64,000 bases of DNA. It comes from Pacificispira sp965223125 (GTDB lineage Bacteria > Pseudomonadota > Alphaproteobacteria > UBA8366 > Aestuariispiraceae). The DNA lies in the NCBI GenBank assembly GCA_965223125.1, contig OZ244984.1:3348001-3412000 (forward strand), written 5' to 3'. The position numbers and the translations under genes were made by a program. Within the stretch, counting starts at the first letter, position 1. Every line of letters starts with the position of its first letter. Below are positions 43,259-51,363 of the stretch, in pieces. A model generated the notes under the pieces. That model saw only the letters and a list, made by a program, of their open reading frames with translations. It was not told the origin of the DNA and searched no databases.

Positions 43259-44292
43259 AGCGAATCGTTCTGTTTGTTTTTCTACTGGTTCTGGCCATAG
43301 CCGTCATTGCACAGGGTGACGCCATGGCGCAGCTACTGGGCGACAGGTCGGCTCAGACCGGGGGCGAGTCCGGGGGCTGGATGCCATCCTTCCTGCGGGA
43401 TTTCATCGGTTGGGTTGTTGTGCAGCAGGCCTATTTCAGTCAGGAACTGCGCCGTGCCGTGGCCGCGTATCGGGATGGGGAAACCCTGGCCCCGGCCTTT
43501 ACCCTGATTGCGATTTCCTTCCTCTATGGTGTCTTTCATGCCGTTGGACCGGGCCATGGCAAGGCAGTCGTCGCCAGCTACTTCATGGCACGGGAAAGTC
43601 TGATCCGGCGTGGTCTGGCGCTGGGTTGGCTGATCGCGGGCATTCAGGCGATGGTGGCTATCGTGCTGGTCGCACTGCTTGGCTGGGCGCTGGATTTCAG
43701 CCGCATGGCGCTGCTCGACAGCATGCCGATGGTGGAGGCTGGCTCTTATGCTCTGATCGTGGTGCTTGGCATTGGCATGACATGGGCGGCGATACGTGGA
43801 CAGGAATGCGACCATGATCACGGTCTATCCGATAGCAGTTACGCTGATGACGGGCATTCTCATGCCAGCCATGACCACACTGACCATGACCACGCCAGCC
43901 ACGCTCACCACGACCATTCATGCGGGCCGCATCATCATCATTCGGATGTGCCCAGGCAGGGGCGAAAATCCGAATTCCTGGCTGCCGCCGTGGTATCGGG
44001 CATGCGTCCCTGCACCGGTGCCCTGATTGTGCTGCTGTTCGCCCTGGCGAATGGCATATTCCTAGTCGGTGCGCTGGCGACCGTGGCGATGGGGGTCGGT
44101 GTCGCAATCACGGTCTCGACGATCGGTGTTGCGGCGATCCTGGCCCGCCGGGGTCTCGTTAGTCTGTCCGGGCGACTGGGTGGGGGCGGGATGATCCTTC
44201 TGGTTCCCCGCATTCTCTCGGTGTTGTTTTCCCTGGCAATCTGCCTGATCGGTATCCTGCTGCTGATGGCGGCATTGCAGCGGATGGGTTAG
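43255..44292 (+). CDS. NicO (RcnA-like) nickel/cobalt transporter
   Basis: A 345-residue membrane protein. The family motif is FHAVGPGHGKAVVASYF (94-110). A long His-rich cytoplasmic or periplasmic loop (about 184-226, HDHGLSDSS, HASHDHTDHDHASHAHHDH) would bind Ni or Co. After it, GMRPCTGALIVLLFAL is the second conserved segment. ATG at 43255 overlaps the DUF1007 stop. Members import or export Ni/Co; the direction cannot be told. bluB (cobalamin) is 3 kb away, which is compatible with cobalt supply. Confidence 0.93.
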   Translation: MKRIVLFVFLLVLAIAVIAQGDAMAQLLGDRSAQTGGESGGWMPSFLRDFIGWVVVQQAYFSQELRRAVAAYRDGETLAPAFTLIAISFLYGVFHAVGPGHGKAVVASYFMARESLIRRGLALGWLIAGIQAMVAIVLVALLGWALDFSRMALLDSMPMVEAGSYALIVVLGIGMTWAAIRGQECDHDHGLSDSSYADDGHSHASHDHTDHDHASHAHHDHSCGPHHHHSDVPRQGRKSEFLAAAVVSGMRPCTGALIVLLFALANGIFLVGALATVAMGVGVAITVSTIGVAAILARRGLVSLSGRLGGGGMILLVPRILSVLFSLAICLIGILLLMAALQRMG

Positions 44293-44305
44293 AGTAGATC
44301 TTGCC

Positions 44306-44704
44306 TTAGGGTGCTGAAATCAGTGTTCCATCGGGTGTCGCCCGGCGATAGAAGCAAGTGCGATAACCGACATGACAACAGCCGCCGTCACCCTGGGGCA
44401 GCACAAGCAGCAGGACCGTGTCCTGATCGCAATCGACGCGCAGTTCCGCCACCTTCTGGACCTGACCGGAAGTCGCGCCCTTATGCCAGAGTTCTCCCCT
44501 GCTGCGCGACCAGTAATGCGCCTCGCCTGTTGCCAATGTACGCTCCAATGCCTCGGCATTCATATAGGCCAGCATCAGGGTCTCGCCGGTTTCCGCATGG
44601 ACCGCAATAGCCGGAATCAACCCGTTGGCATCGAATTTCGGGGCCAGACGGGTTCCGGTTTCGATATCTGACGTTGAGAGGGTCGCAGGGTCGGTAAGGG
44701 GCAT
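44306..44704 (-). CDS. hisI: Phosphoribosyl-AMP cyclohydrolase
   Basis: HisI opens the adenine ring of phosphoribosyl-AMP in histidine synthesis. The 132-residue protein has GETLMLAYMNAEALERTLATGEAHYWSRSRGELWHKG (family core, split) and the zinc site VDCDQDTVLLLV...GGCCHVGYRTCF. The ATG at 44704 has a strong AGGAG seven bases upstream; an ATG at 44725 is possible. No other his gene is near. Confidence 0.95.
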   Translation of the reverse strand: MPLTDPATLSTSDIETGTRLAPKFDANGLIPAIAVHAETGETLMLAYMNAEALERTLATGEAHYWSRSRGELWHKGATSGQVQKVAELRVDCDQDTVLLLVLPQGDGGCCHVGYRTCFYRRATPDGTLISAP

Positions 44705-44737
44705 GGCGGTCTCCTGATCTGACATTCGGGTGATCTC

Positions 44738-45655
44738 TTACACGAATACGCCGGGCAGGGAAAAGGTATCCCCTCCAAGGCCCGCCTTGAAATGGGCGAT
44801 GCCGGGCGTCTTCGCCCGATCAAGCCCGCCAAGATCGAGATGATGAATGCCCCGTGCCGCAAGCACCTGGATGCCGTGCCAGAGTAGCAGGTTATGCGCA
44901 CAGCACCTGCGCCCCTCTGCGGAGGTCCAGCCGACCTGATAGGTGGCGGCGACGCCATGCAGAACGAAAAAGACACCCGCCAGCAATTCTTCTCCCAACC
45001 ATGCCTGAAGGCAGAGGCCATCGGTTGAGGGCAGGGCGGCCAGCATCGCCCCGGACGGGCCGTCATAGCCGACTGATCGGCGATGATGATCATAGCGGGT
45101 CAGCAGTGGGCGGGGATCCTCGACCTCATCAATGCGAAGGTCCAGTGTTTCCGCGCGGCAAAGCTGATTGCGGAAATTCTGCCGGAATGTGCTGCGCATA
45201 TCCGTCGCGGATTGGCGCAGGTCCAGCCAGGCGGTCTCATACCCTGACTTGACCCTTATGAAACCGGCGGCAGCCAATAACTCCCGTGCAGCAGGCCCGT
45301 CTGGCAGTTCTGGCAAGATCGACAGGCGTTTCAGCCGCCCCATAGGATAATCAGCGGACACCTGCTTCAGGACCGTGATCCGGTCTTCCGGCATGACCGA
45401 CTGGTGGAAGAGGGGGCCCCGGATGATCTGGCCCAGCGTGAACAGGCCAAGTCGCGTTTCCTCGAAGACCTGAATCAGGCCGACCGGTCGCCCGTTCTTT
45501 TCGATATAGGCGCGTCTGACCCGTGTTTCGCCAAGTGCTTCGCTGGCCGCGCCCCAGGACCAGCTTTGAAAGGCGGTGCTGCGCCCGCATGCCCGCAGAT
45601 ACCGCTGCCATCGTTCCGCATCCGGGCTTTCCCAATCCAGTCGGATCGTGCTCAT
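44738..45655 (-). CDS. FemAB/GNAT-family acyltransferase-like protein
   Basis: A 305-residue protein. AFQSWSWGAASEALGE at the start and SYETAWLDLRQSATDMRSTF and VGYDGPSGAML show the duplicated GNAT fold of FemAB-like (BioF2/PEP-CTERM-associated) transferases. LGQIIRGPLF and HNLLLWHGIQVLAARGIHHLDLGGLD end the second domain. These enzymes move amino acyl or acyl groups onto cell-wall or other acceptors. Its target is unknown. It lies upstream of hisI on the same strand, 33 bases away. Confidence 0.82.
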   Translation of the reverse strand: MSTIRLDWESPDAERWQRYLRACGRSTAFQSWSWGAASEALGETRVRRAYIEKNGRPVGLIQVFEETRLGLFTLGQIIRGPLFHQSVMPEDRITVLKQVSADYPMGRLKRLSILPELPDGPAARELLAAAGFIRVKSGYETAWLDLRQSATDMRSTFRQNFRNQLCRAETLDLRIDEVEDPRPLLTRYDHHRRSVGYDGPSGAMLAALPSTDGLCLQAWLGEELLAGVFFVLHGVAATYQVGWTSAEGRRCCAHNLLLWHGIQVLAARGIHHLDLGGLDRAKTPGIAHFKAGLGGDTFSLPGVFV

Positions 45656-45689
45656 CTGTGCAAGTCAGTTACAAGCAACGGGAAGAGGC

Positions 45690-45893
45690 ATGGGCGAGCG
45701 CAAACGCAAACAGACAGCAGGTATCACCGGGGCATCAAGGCCAGAAAACCGGCGAGGACTTGCTGTCGCAGGACGGGTTCCCTGGCGCGCCATCGGCTGG
45801 TTCCTGCTGGCAATGCTGTTGCTCGACATCGTGCTCTTTGTGGTCTTTCAGGTCGGCTTCGGTCGATGCTATGGCATCCTCTGCCTGATCTGA
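45690..45893 (+). CDS. Small single-pass membrane protein
   Basis: A 67-residue protein. The basic N-terminus (GERKRKQTAGITG) is followed by one membrane segment (AIGWFLLAMLLLDIVLFVVF). CGGGAAGAGG lies three bases before the ATG, a usable if close ribosome site. I do not recognise it; it sits divergent from the FemAB-like gene. Confidence 0.55.
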   Translation: MGERKRKQTAGITGASRPENRRGLAVAGRVPWRAIGWFLLAMLLLDIVLFVVFQVGFGRCYGILCLI

Positions 45894-45923
45894 CAGTGTC
45901 TTCTGTATCTATGCGAAAACTGG

Positions 45924-46448
45924 TCAGATCGCGCGCTTCCGGGCGGTGATGACACGGGTATTGATACCGTTCCAGCCCAGTTCGCCGGATAGTCGGGCGT
46001 ATTCGATCTTTGGACAGCGGTTCATTACGACCTTGATTCCGGCGGCTTCCGCCTTGCGGGCAGCCTCCAGATTGTAGACGCCGAGCTGCATCCAGATCAC
46101 CTTGGGTTTCGGTTTCAGGGACAGGGCTTCGTCCACGACGCCCCCGACCTGATCGGAGCGCCGGAAGACCTGGACCACATCGACCGGGACATCGATTCCG
46201 GACAGGCTGGCGACAACGGTTTCGCCCAGCAGATCCTCGCCGGCGGATTTCGGGTTGATCGGGATCACGCGCAACCCCTTCTGGTTCATGTATTTCATTG
46301 CGAAATAGCTGGGTCGGTTCCAGTTCGTGCTGGCTCCGACCATGGCATAGACCCGGCTTTCCCGCAGAATGTCGCGGATATAGGCGTCGGTATAGAAATC
46401 CGCCTCATGATCGAAGGCGGCTGTGGAGGCGGGGTCGGCAACGCTCAT
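45924..46448 (-). CDS. CoA-binding domain protein (YccU-like)
   Basis: A 174-residue Rossmann-fold CoA-binding protein. YAMVGASTNWNRPSYFAMKYM, VIPINPKSAGEDLLGE, IDVPVDVVQVFRR and IWMQLGVYN are typical of the YccU group. ATG at 46448 was chosen for the normal length. It lies 63 bases after the bluB gene on the same strand. Role unknown; perhaps a CoA-sensing or binding protein. Confidence 0.9.
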   Translation of the reverse strand: MSVADPASTAAFDHEADFYTDAYIRDILRESRVYAMVGASTNWNRPSYFAMKYMNQKGLRVIPINPKSAGEDLLGETVVASLSGIDVPVDVVQVFRRSDQVGGVVDEALSLKPKPKVIWMQLGVYNLEAARKAEAAGIKVVMNRCPKIEYARLSGELGWNGINTRVITARKRAI

Positions 46449-46511
46449 GATCTCTGGTCCTGATGCTCTGTCTAATACGGATGATGACAGTAGCAAGCCG
46501 GGACCGACCTG

Positions 46512-47156
46512 TCAGCGTCGCAAAATCCGATCTTCAGTCGGGGACCGGGTTTCCCAGCCTGCCCGTTCCAGTTCCGGGGTGTCGCTGTCGTGTTCCGCAT
46601 ATCCGATGCAGAGATAGGCGATGAAGCGCCACTCTGTTGGAACCTGCAGGTTCTCCGCAACCGCCTGCGGATCGAGGATCGAGAGCCAGCCAAGGCCGAT
46701 TCCCTCGGCCCGGGCGGCGAGCCACAGCGTCTGGATCGCACCGACGACGGAAAAATCGAGCGTTTCCGGCATGGTCTGCCGTCCCAGCCCGGAACCCTGA
46801 TCGGGATCGGGATCGCAGAAGACGGCGAGATGCACCGGTGCCCGGTCCAGACCGGCGAGTTTGAGAGAGGCATAAAGCGCGGCCTTCTCTCCATCATAAC
46901 CCGACAGGGCGGCCTCGTTATGGGTTTCGAATGAGCGTCGGATCGCGGCGCGGTGATTCGGATCGTCCACGATGACGAAACGCCAGGGCTGGCTGAGTCC
47001 GACCGACGGTGCCTGATCGGCAATGGCGAGCAGCCGGTCCAGAATGCCATCAGGCAGCGGGTCGGTCCGGAAATGCCGCACGTCCCGACGCCAGGCGAAC
47101 AGATTCCGCAGTCCTTCCCGGAAGGCCGCGTCGAATATCGGGGGCATGCCTGTCAT
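46512..47156 (-). CDS. bluB: 5,6-dimethylbenzimidazole synthase BluB
   Basis: BluB breaks FMN with oxygen to make the lower ligand of vitamin B12. The 214-residue nitroreductase-like protein has LFAWRRDVRHFRTDPLPDG, QAPSVGLSQPWRFVIVDD, LDFSVVGAIQTLWLAARAEG and WLSILDP. Start overlaps the rsmD stop by four bases (ATGA). No other cobalamin gene is in the window, but a Ni/Co transporter gene is nearby. Confidence 0.94.
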   Translation of the reverse strand: MTGMPPIFDAAFREGLRNLFAWRRDVRHFRTDPLPDGILDRLLAIADQAPSVGLSQPWRFVIVDDPNHRAAIRRSFETHNEAALSGYDGEKAALYASLKLAGLDRAPVHLAVFCDPDPDQGSGLGRQTMPETLDFSVVGAIQTLWLAARAEGIGLGWLSILDPQAVAENLQVPTEWRFIAYLCIGYAEHDSDTPELERAGWETRSPTEDRILRR

Positions 47157-47707
47157 GATACCCGCTCCAGAAACAGGAAACGGGTCGCACCATAGCGCCG
47201 GTCTTCGGTAATTTCGAATCCGGTCGGCGTCTGGAAGGTAGCTTTCGGATGGATCTGGATCACGGAGAGCCCGTCAGGAGCCAGCCAACCGTTCCGATCC
47301 GCCGCGATCAGGCTGTCTTCCGCGACCGGATCACGATAGGGCGGATCGAAAAACAGCAGGCCGCAGGGGTGTTTTGCCGGGGGCGGGCGGATCGCATCCT
47401 GATGCAGGATCGTCGATACATCGCGGAACCGGGCCTTCATGACGTTGCGGGTCAGGATTGCGGCAGCACCGGGATCGCGTTCCAGGAAACTGCACTGGCG
47501 CGCACCGCGGCTGAGCGCTTCCAGCCCCAGAGCACCGGTTCCAGCAAAAAAATCCGCCACCGGGCGATCCTGCCAGAGGGCGGCATATTTCCGGGTTGCC
47601 AGGATATTGAACAGCGATTCCCGCGCCCGTTCGGAGGTCGGGCGGGTCGTGTTCCCCTCCGGCGCATCCAGGTGCAGGCCGCGACGGCTACCGGCGACGA
47701 TCCGCAT
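47153..47707 (-). CDS. rsmD: 16S rRNA (guanine966-N2)-methyltransferase RsmD
   Basis: The 184-residue protein has the SAM motif DFFAGTGALGLEALSRGA, the catalytic LLFFDPPYRDP, and the N-terminal RIVAGSRRGLHLDAPEG and RPTSERARESLFNIL. It starts inside the rluB end (20-base overlap) and is coupled to bluB. This makes rluB-rsmD-bluB a tight unit. Confidence 0.97.
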   Translation of the reverse strand: MRIVAGSRRGLHLDAPEGNTTRPTSERARESLFNILATRKYAALWQDRPVADFFAGTGALGLEALSRGARQCSFLERDPGAAAILTRNVMKARFRDVSTILHQDAIRPPPAKHPCGLLFFDPPYRDPVAEDSLIAADRNGWLAPDGLSVIQIHPKATFQTPTGFEITEDRRYGATRFLFLERVS

Positions 47708-48731
47708 CAGGCTTCTCCCGCCTCGGATCGGTTGCCGTGCGCGCGCGGCGCTGGGTGGGTACTATTTTGGTGGAGCCAGCCTTTTTGGTAGAACCAGCCT
47801 TAGCAGGTCCGGTTTTTCCTGGATGGGTTCTTACTGGGGCGGCATTGCCCTGTTCCGATTTTGCTGATTCCGCTGTTTCGACTCTGGGCTTATAGTTCTT
47901 CAGCGGTTTCTTGTGAGGCTTAGGTTTCGGCTTTGCCTTCGCCTTCGCCCATTTTGCCTGGCCCTTGCGGCTTTCACCGCCGACCAGATCGCGCATCATC
48001 TTGGCGGAGACTTCCTCCACCCCGCCGCGCGACAGGGTGCCAAGCTGGAACGGGCCATAGGCGACGCGGATCAAGCGGTTGACCGGGTAATCGAGATATT
48101 CCATGACCTTGCGGACTTCCCGGTTCTTGCCCTCGCTGAGCGAGACGGAGACCCAGGCATTCGCACCCTTCTGGCTTTCCAGTTCGGCGCGGATCTCGCT
48201 GTAGCGCACGCCCTCGACCGTCACACCGCTTGCCAGTGTTGCCAGCTTCTCCGGACTGACATAGCCATGCACCCGCACCCGGTAGCGTCTGATCCAGCCG
48301 GTGGCGGGCAGTTCCAGCCGCCGTGCCAGATCACCGTCATTGGTCAGCAGCAGCAGGCCCTCGGAATTCAGGTCCAGCCGCCCGACGCTGACCACGCGCG
48401 GCATTTCCGGTGGCAGACGCTCAAAGATATTGGCGCGGCCTTTCTCGTCCTTGGCGGTCACGACGAGACCCGCGGGTTTGTGATAGCGCCAGAGCCGGGT
48501 CGCCTCCATATCGGGTAGCACCTTGCCGTCGACGGTGATTTTATCGGAGGCTGTGACGTTGAGTGCGGGTGACTGGATGACGGTGCCATTAACCGAAACG
48601 CGGCCAAGTTCGATCCAGCGTTCCGCATCTCGCCTGGAACACAATCCTGCGCGGGCAATCCGTTTGGCGAGGCGCTGGCCATCCTCTGCACCCGGTGCGG
48701 CGGTGTCGTCACTCTGGATCGGATCGGTCAT
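47688..48731 (-). CDS. 23S rRNA pseudouridine synthase of the RsuA/RluB family
   Basis: The 347-residue protein has an S4 RNA-binding domain (RLAKRIARAGLCSRRDAERW), the catalytic Asp in GRLDLNSEGLLLLTNDG, and LTEGKNREVRK-like SLSEGKNREVRKVM. A long basic tail rich in Lys, Pro and Ala (about 265-347) extends past the enzyme. ATG at 48731 was chosen because it precedes the S4 domain. RluB is more likely than RsuA because of the basic tail. Confidence 0.93.
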   Translation of the reverse strand: MTDPIQSDDTAAPGAEDGQRLAKRIARAGLCSRRDAERWIELGRVSVNGTVIQSPALNVTASDKITVDGKVLPDMEATRLWRYHKPAGLVVTAKDEKGRANIFERLPPEMPRVVSVGRLDLNSEGLLLLTNDGDLARRLELPATGWIRRYRVRVHGYVSPEKLATLASGVTVEGVRYSEIRAELESQKGANAWVSVSLSEGKNREVRKVMEYLDYPVNRLIRVAYGPFQLGTLSRGGVEEVSAKMMRDLVGGESRKGQAKWAKAKAKPKPKPHKKPLKNYKPRVETAESAKSEQGNAAPVRTHPGKTGPAKAGSTKKAGSTKIVPTQRRARTATDPRREKPDADRRR

Positions 48732-48863
48732 GGCGTTTCGTTCGGTGCCCGTGCTAGAAATGGTAAATCGCTGGAACTTCAAAATCAGACCAGCCTTAAC
48801 CCCCGCAAGGCGCTGCCGCAAGCAGAGCCGTATATCCAGACGGATTGGAATCGAATCTCCGTG

Positions 48864-49325
48864 ATGAATGATGGTCTACTGCCCGACCCGATGTCGATTG
48901 CCTTTGTCGAAGCGCAGGCCGCCGCTGATCGTGGGGAGGTTCCCGTTGGAGCCGTGGTCGTAGACGTGGCGACAGGGGTTGTTCTGGCGCGCGCGGGCAA
49001 TCGGGTGGAGGAACTGTCAGACCCGTCCGCACATGCTGAAATTCTGGCGATCCGCGACGTCTGCGCTCTGCGCGGGGCTGCCCGCCTGCCCGATTGCGAT
49101 CTCTACGTTACGCTGGAGCCCTGTGCGATGTGCGCTACGGCATCATCCCATGCCCGGATTCGGCGGATAGTCTTTGGTGCCTACGATCCCAAAGGCGGCG
49201 GAATTGAGCATGGTGCCCGGATATTCGAGCGCGATACCTGTCACCATCGCTGTGAAACTGTCGGTGGTGTTCAGGAAGGCAGGGCAGCCGATATGCTGCG
49301 CGGCTTTTTTGAAAAAAGACGGTAA
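48864..49325 (+). CDS. tadA: tRNA-specific adenosine deaminase TadA
   Basis: TadA makes inosine at the wobble base of tRNA-Arg. The 153-residue protein has the deaminase zinc motifs DPSAHAEILAIR and VTLEPCAMCATA. ATG at 48864 and GTG at 48861 are equal candidates. It is divergent from rluB. The KRR end is normal. Confidence 0.96.
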   Translation: MNDGLLPDPMSIAFVEAQAAADRGEVPVGAVVVDVATGVVLARAGNRVEELSDPSAHAEILAIRDVCALRGAARLPDCDLYVTLEPCAMCATASSHARIRRIVFGAYDPKGGGIEHGARIFERDTCHHRCETVGGVQEGRAADMLRGFFEKRR

Positions 49326-49357
49326 GACTTTATTCTTCAAGTCAGGATCAGGAGGGT

Positions 49358-49412
49358 GGAATCCAGACCCCCTGCCTGTGGGTGGGGAGGGTCGGCAGGG
49401 GGTCCAGAATTC
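49358..49412. repeat. Inverted repeat after tadA
   Basis: ACCCCCTGCC (49367-49376) pairs with GGCAGGGGGT (49394-49403), and outer bases (GGAATCCAG/CCAGAATTCC) can extend it imperfectly. It may end tadA transcription but has no T-run. Confidence 0.6.
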
Positions 49413-49625
49413 CAGTGGGACAGGCTTTAGCCAATCCCGGTATCGGCTGGAGGGTGATTTGCGATCGGGTGACTTGCCCTCCAGTCGATTTCATAATTGA
49501 TCCAATTACCGTGCCAAACTTCGGCCACATTCGGATTTTATAGTATATCTTCAACTGATTGATTTTGTTTGTTTTATTGATGGAAATTCAAAGTGGGTCA
49601 ATTATGTGCTGATTAGAATTTGATC

Positions 49626-49658
49626 ATATTTTCAATTTGCGTTGCAAAATGAAAATAT
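49626..49658. promoter_or_regulatory. 33-base near-perfect palindrome in AT-rich DNA
   Basis: ATATTTTCA-A-TTTGC, loop GTT, GCAAA-A-TGAAAATAT. Only one A-A mismatch breaks a 15-bp stem. It could be a protein-binding site or an RNA hairpin in the M48 leader; no T-run follows. Confidence 0.5.
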
Positions 49659-49788
49659 TATTTTCGAAACGCGATCCTGCTTCAATAAGTCAACAGGTCC
49701 AGGATGCTTGTGTGAGGGGCAGTGACCTTCCTAAGATGTCCCGGAACAGGATCAGCCATTTGACGCCCATTGTCAGGAGATCAATGAC

Positions 49789-51363
49789 GTGAAAGCGGAT
49801 TTTCCGAATGGAAAACATATGGATCGGCATGTATGCGGACTCGGTTGTTTGCATACCAGGGCGCGGGCTGCGGATGCGGTGTCTTCGTTGCAGGCGACCC
49901 GGCGCGGTATGCTGCGCCTTGGATTTGCCGGTGCGGCGGCGGCGGGTGTCGGCGGCTGCCTGACGACCAATCGGGCGACCGGCCGCAGCACGTTGACCGG
50001 CTTCAGTTCGCTGGAAGACGACATTAAGATCGGGACCGAACAGCATCCGTTGCTGCTGGAGGAATTCGGGGGGGAATACGACGATCCGCGCATCAAATCC
50101 TATGTGGATCGGATCGGACGATCCCTTGCCGAATATGCTGAATATCAGGAATTCACCTATCGGTTCACGGTCGTCAATTCCTGGATCATCAATGCCTTCG
50201 CCTTGCCGGGCGGCTATTGCTACGTCTCACGTGGTCTGATCGCGCTGGCATCCAGTGAGGCGGAACTTGCGGGTGTCATCGCGCATGAGATCGGTCATGT
50301 GAATGCACGTCATACCGCCCAGCGGATCGCGCAGTCGCAACTGGCGCAGGGGCTGCTGGTTGGGGCTGTGCTGCTGACCGGGCAGCAGGGAATCGGACAA
50401 GTGGGCAGTCAGATTGCAGGGTCGGTGCTGAAGAGCTTCTCCCGCGAGCAGGAACTGGAGGCGGATTCCCTGGGTATCCGCTACATGAGTCAATCCGGCT
50501 ATGACCCGCAGGAGATGGTTGGTTTCCTGGATACGATGCGGGATCATTCCCAGATCGAGGCTGAAAAGCGCGGTCTTCCGGCCAGTGTCGTGGACGAGCG
50601 CAACATCAACGCAACACACCCCCGCACGATTGAGCGCGTGCAGCAGGCCACCCGCCTTGCCGTACAGTACCGGGCGGATGGGCAGGTGGCGAACCGGGAT
50701 CAGTTTCTTGATACCATCGATGGCATGCTCTACGGCGATGATCCGAAGGAAGGATTGGTGCGCGGGACGGAATTTGTTCATCCTGAATTGCGCTTGCGCT
50801 TCCAGGTGCCGGACGGGTTCATTATCACCAATGGGGCAAAGGAAGTGGTCGCCCAGAAACCGAATGTGAAGGCGGCAATCGTCTTCGATTCCGCCCAGCG
50901 CAAGACTGGTGACGTCTACAGCTATCTGACCCAGGAATGGGGCAAGGGCGCAACATTCGGTGATCTTGCGCGGATCGACATCAACGGCATTCCGGCGGCG
51001 ACAGGGGCGTTGAGAATTCAGGGGCAGGACTATCGCGTACTCGCAATTCAGGGCGATGGGACGCGGATCTATCGGTTCCGCTTCATCTCGGACCCATCGG
51101 TTACGGCCTCGATGAATGTCCCGTTCCGCGAGACTTCCTATTCCTTCCGGCGTCTGTCAGCAACGGAAGCCGGGAAAATCCAGCCCTATCGCCTGATCGT
51201 CGTTCCTATCACGTCCGGTGACAGTGTGGCATCTCTGGCCAGGGGCTATCCGGAAGGGAATTTCAACCAGGCTTATTTTAGGGTTCACAATGACCTGAAG
51301 CCGAATCAGGCTCTGCCGAACAGCGGGCGGGCCAAGGTCGTGGTTGGAGGCCCTGTGGCTTGA
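49789..51363 (+). CDS. M48-family metalloprotease lipoprotein
   Basis: A 524-residue protein with a GTG start after CAGGAGA. The N-terminus has a twin-arginine-like ATRRGMLRLGFAG and a lipobox GVGGC (Cys57). The zinc site is HEIGH (His166, Glu167, His170) with the third ligand in EQELEADSLG. This is the BepA/Oma1-type M48 family; a C-terminal LysM-like part (SGDSVASLARGY) follows. So it is likely a periplasmic lipoprotein protease that works on the cell envelope. Overlaps the next gene by four bases (TTGA). Confidence 0.92.
   Translation: MKADFPNGKHMDRHVCGLGCLHTRARAADAVSSLQATRRGMLRLGFAGAAAAGVGGCLTTNRATGRSTLTGFSSLEDDIKIGTEQHPLLLEEFGGEYDDPRIKSYVDRIGRSLAEYAEYQEFTYRFTVVNSWIINAFALPGGYCYVSRGLIALASSEAELAGVIAHEIGHVNARHTAQRIAQSQLAQGLLVGAVLLTGQQGIGQVGSQIAGSVLKSFSREQELEADSLGIRYMSQSGYDPQEMVGFLDTMRDHSQIEAEKRGLPASVVDERNINATHPRTIERVQQATRLAVQYRADGQVANRDQFLDTIDGMLYGDDPKEGLVRGTEFVHPELRLRFQVPDGFIITNGAKEVVAQKPNVKAAIVFDSAQRKTGDVYSYLTQEWGKGATFGDLARIDINGIPAATGALRIQGQDYRVLAIQGDGTRIYRFRFISDPSVTASMNVPFRETSYSFRRLSATEAGKIQPYRLIVVPITSGDSVASLARGYPEGNFNQAYFRVHNDLKPNQALPNSGRAKVVVGGPVA

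Larger units (their letters stand above)
49326..49788. other. Long intergenic region with hairpins and an AT-rich patch
   Basis: No gene longer than about 60 codons is supported. It holds an inverted repeat at 49358-49412, an 8-9-bp TGGAGGG-type hairpin near 49449-49485, an AT-rich stretch (about 49530-49690), and a palindrome at 49626-49658. It probably contains the promoter and leader of the M48 gene. Confidence 0.6.

Noticed and set aside
43840..43960. CAT/GAC/CAC repeats that look like a tandem or CRISPR-like array
   Set aside because: They code for the His-rich loop of the NicO transporter, and the units are irregular with no spacers.
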